Assembly (NCBI GenBank): GCA_003446375.1
Contig: DMAW01000170.1
Location: 1 to 5,730, forward strand
DNA from: Eubacteriaceae bacterium
GTDB taxonomy: Bacteria; Bacillota; Clostridia; Eubacteriales; Alkalibacteraceae
Reading direction: 5' to 3'
DNA: 5,730 bases
Below are positions 5,177-5,730 of the stretch, in pieces (the stretch's first letter is position 1; every line of letters begins with the position of its first letter). A model generated the notes under the pieces. The model had not been told where the DNA came from. It saw nothing but the letters and a program-made list of their open reading frames with translations, and did not search any database. A program made the translations under genes and the position numbers.

Positions 5177-5730
5177 ATGTCTTACGGATTACGAAAAATC
5201 CGCGTTTTTTATGAAAACGGTGACTTATCATCTTATTTACAAGAAATACAAGAAGCCTTAAGAAAAAGCATTTTTGAGGAATCAGAAAACTATTTATTGA
5301 ATGTTAATGAAGTAGAATACATTGAATACAAAGTTAATGAATATAAAATAGAACCTCTTAGACTAAAATACGAACAGGCTTATGCAGAGCAAAAAGAAGA
5401 GCTTATTCCAGCAGAGTTATTTCCTAACGATTTTTTTGTATATGCGGGTAAATCTTATCCCAAAATGGTAATTTATTTCCATATACCAGTTGAAGGAGAG
5501 CTAAAACTTCTTACTTATACACCAAGTACCAGACTTTTATGGACGGAAGAAATGTTTATAGACAAATCAGAATTAATTTTTCGAAGAATTCAGTTTAGAG
5601 ATAGTATTGAAGAAATTAATAGAGATTACGAATCAACCGTAGAGAAATTAAGAACAATGGAGGCTCATATTAACGAAGAAGTAAATAGCTTTAATAATAC
5701 ATTACGGACAAAAGTAAAAGAGATTTTCAG
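5177..5730 (+). CDS. Unrecognised protein, N-terminal part (truncated by window end)
   Basis: ATG 5177 opens a frame that stays open to the window edge, giving 184 residues with no stop. I do not recognise a named family. There is no signal peptide or membrane segment, so a cytoplasmic protein is likely. Residues 1-75 are charged and mostly helical in character (SSYLQEIQEALRKSIFEES). Residues 80-140 look like a beta-rich unit with hydrophobic strands (KMVIYFHIPVEG, LKLLTYTPSTRLLW, ELIFRRIQF). From about 142 onward the sequence is a likely amphipathic coiled coil (SIEEINRDYESTVEKL, HINEEVNSFNNTLRTKV). The arrangement recalls accessory bacterial proteins in which such a front half is followed by a variable C-terminal domain, sometimes a nuclease or TIR domain. 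That is memory of a pattern, not a detected domain. Codon choice is visibly more AT-rich than in hydE, which suits acquired DNA. Confidence 0.8.
   Translation, partial: MSYGLRKIRVFYENGDLSSYLQEIQEALRKSIFEESENYLLNVNEVEYIEYKVNEYKIEPLRLKYEQAYAEQKEELIPAELFPNDFFVYAGKSYPKMVIYFHIPVEGELKLLTYTPSTRLLWTEEMFIDKSELIFRRIQFRDSIEEINRDYESTVEKLRTMEAHINEEVNSFNNTLRTKVKEIF

Overview
The window looks like a piece of chromosome from a low-GC anaerobic Firmicute. The evidence is a [FeFe]-hydrogenase maturase gene, strong AGGAGG-type ribosome binding sites, AT-rich intergenic DNA, and transposases of types common in thermophilic clostridia. A Caldicellulosiruptor- or Thermoanaerobacter-like host would fit, but this is an impression from protein style, not a demonstrated identity.

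Left part (1-1194): the end of an unrecognised gene (stop at 135-137) is followed after one base by hydE (139-1194). HydE is a complete radical SAM enzyme with both iron-sulfur cysteine sets. The hydE ribosome binding site lies inside the upstream gene, so the two are probably co-transcribed and translationally coupled.

Middle (1197-2466): an insertion sequence of about 1.27 kb with an integrase-core (IS481-like) transposase on the minus strand. Its imperfect terminal inverted repeats begin TGTAA and end TTACA. It starts two bases after the hydE stop codon. The transposase frame has no stop inside the element and runs 81 bases antisense into hydE. A strong inverted repeat in its leader can bury the ribosome binding site in transcripts that enter from outside.

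Spacer (2467-2892): no gene, but a series of inverted repeats, including two long pairings that share the same bases and so exclude each other, then a terminator-like hairpin.

Second element (about 2893-4827): an IS1182-type insertion sequence whose transposase is a pseudogene with two frameshifts and one in-frame TGA. All three catalytic acidic residues are still encoded. It sits in a CTAG-centred palindrome that can be rebuilt from its flanks.

Right part (4828-5730): about 350 bases of AT-rich leader, then the start of an unrecognised gene (5177 onward, cut by the window end) with an excellent ribosome binding site. It encodes an acidic/basic-rich protein with a putative coiled coil. It may be the front half of a multidomain accessory (perhaps defence) protein, but the deciding part is outside the window. 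In short, a housekeeping hydrogenase-maturation locus abuts an accessory region built up by two transposon insertions.
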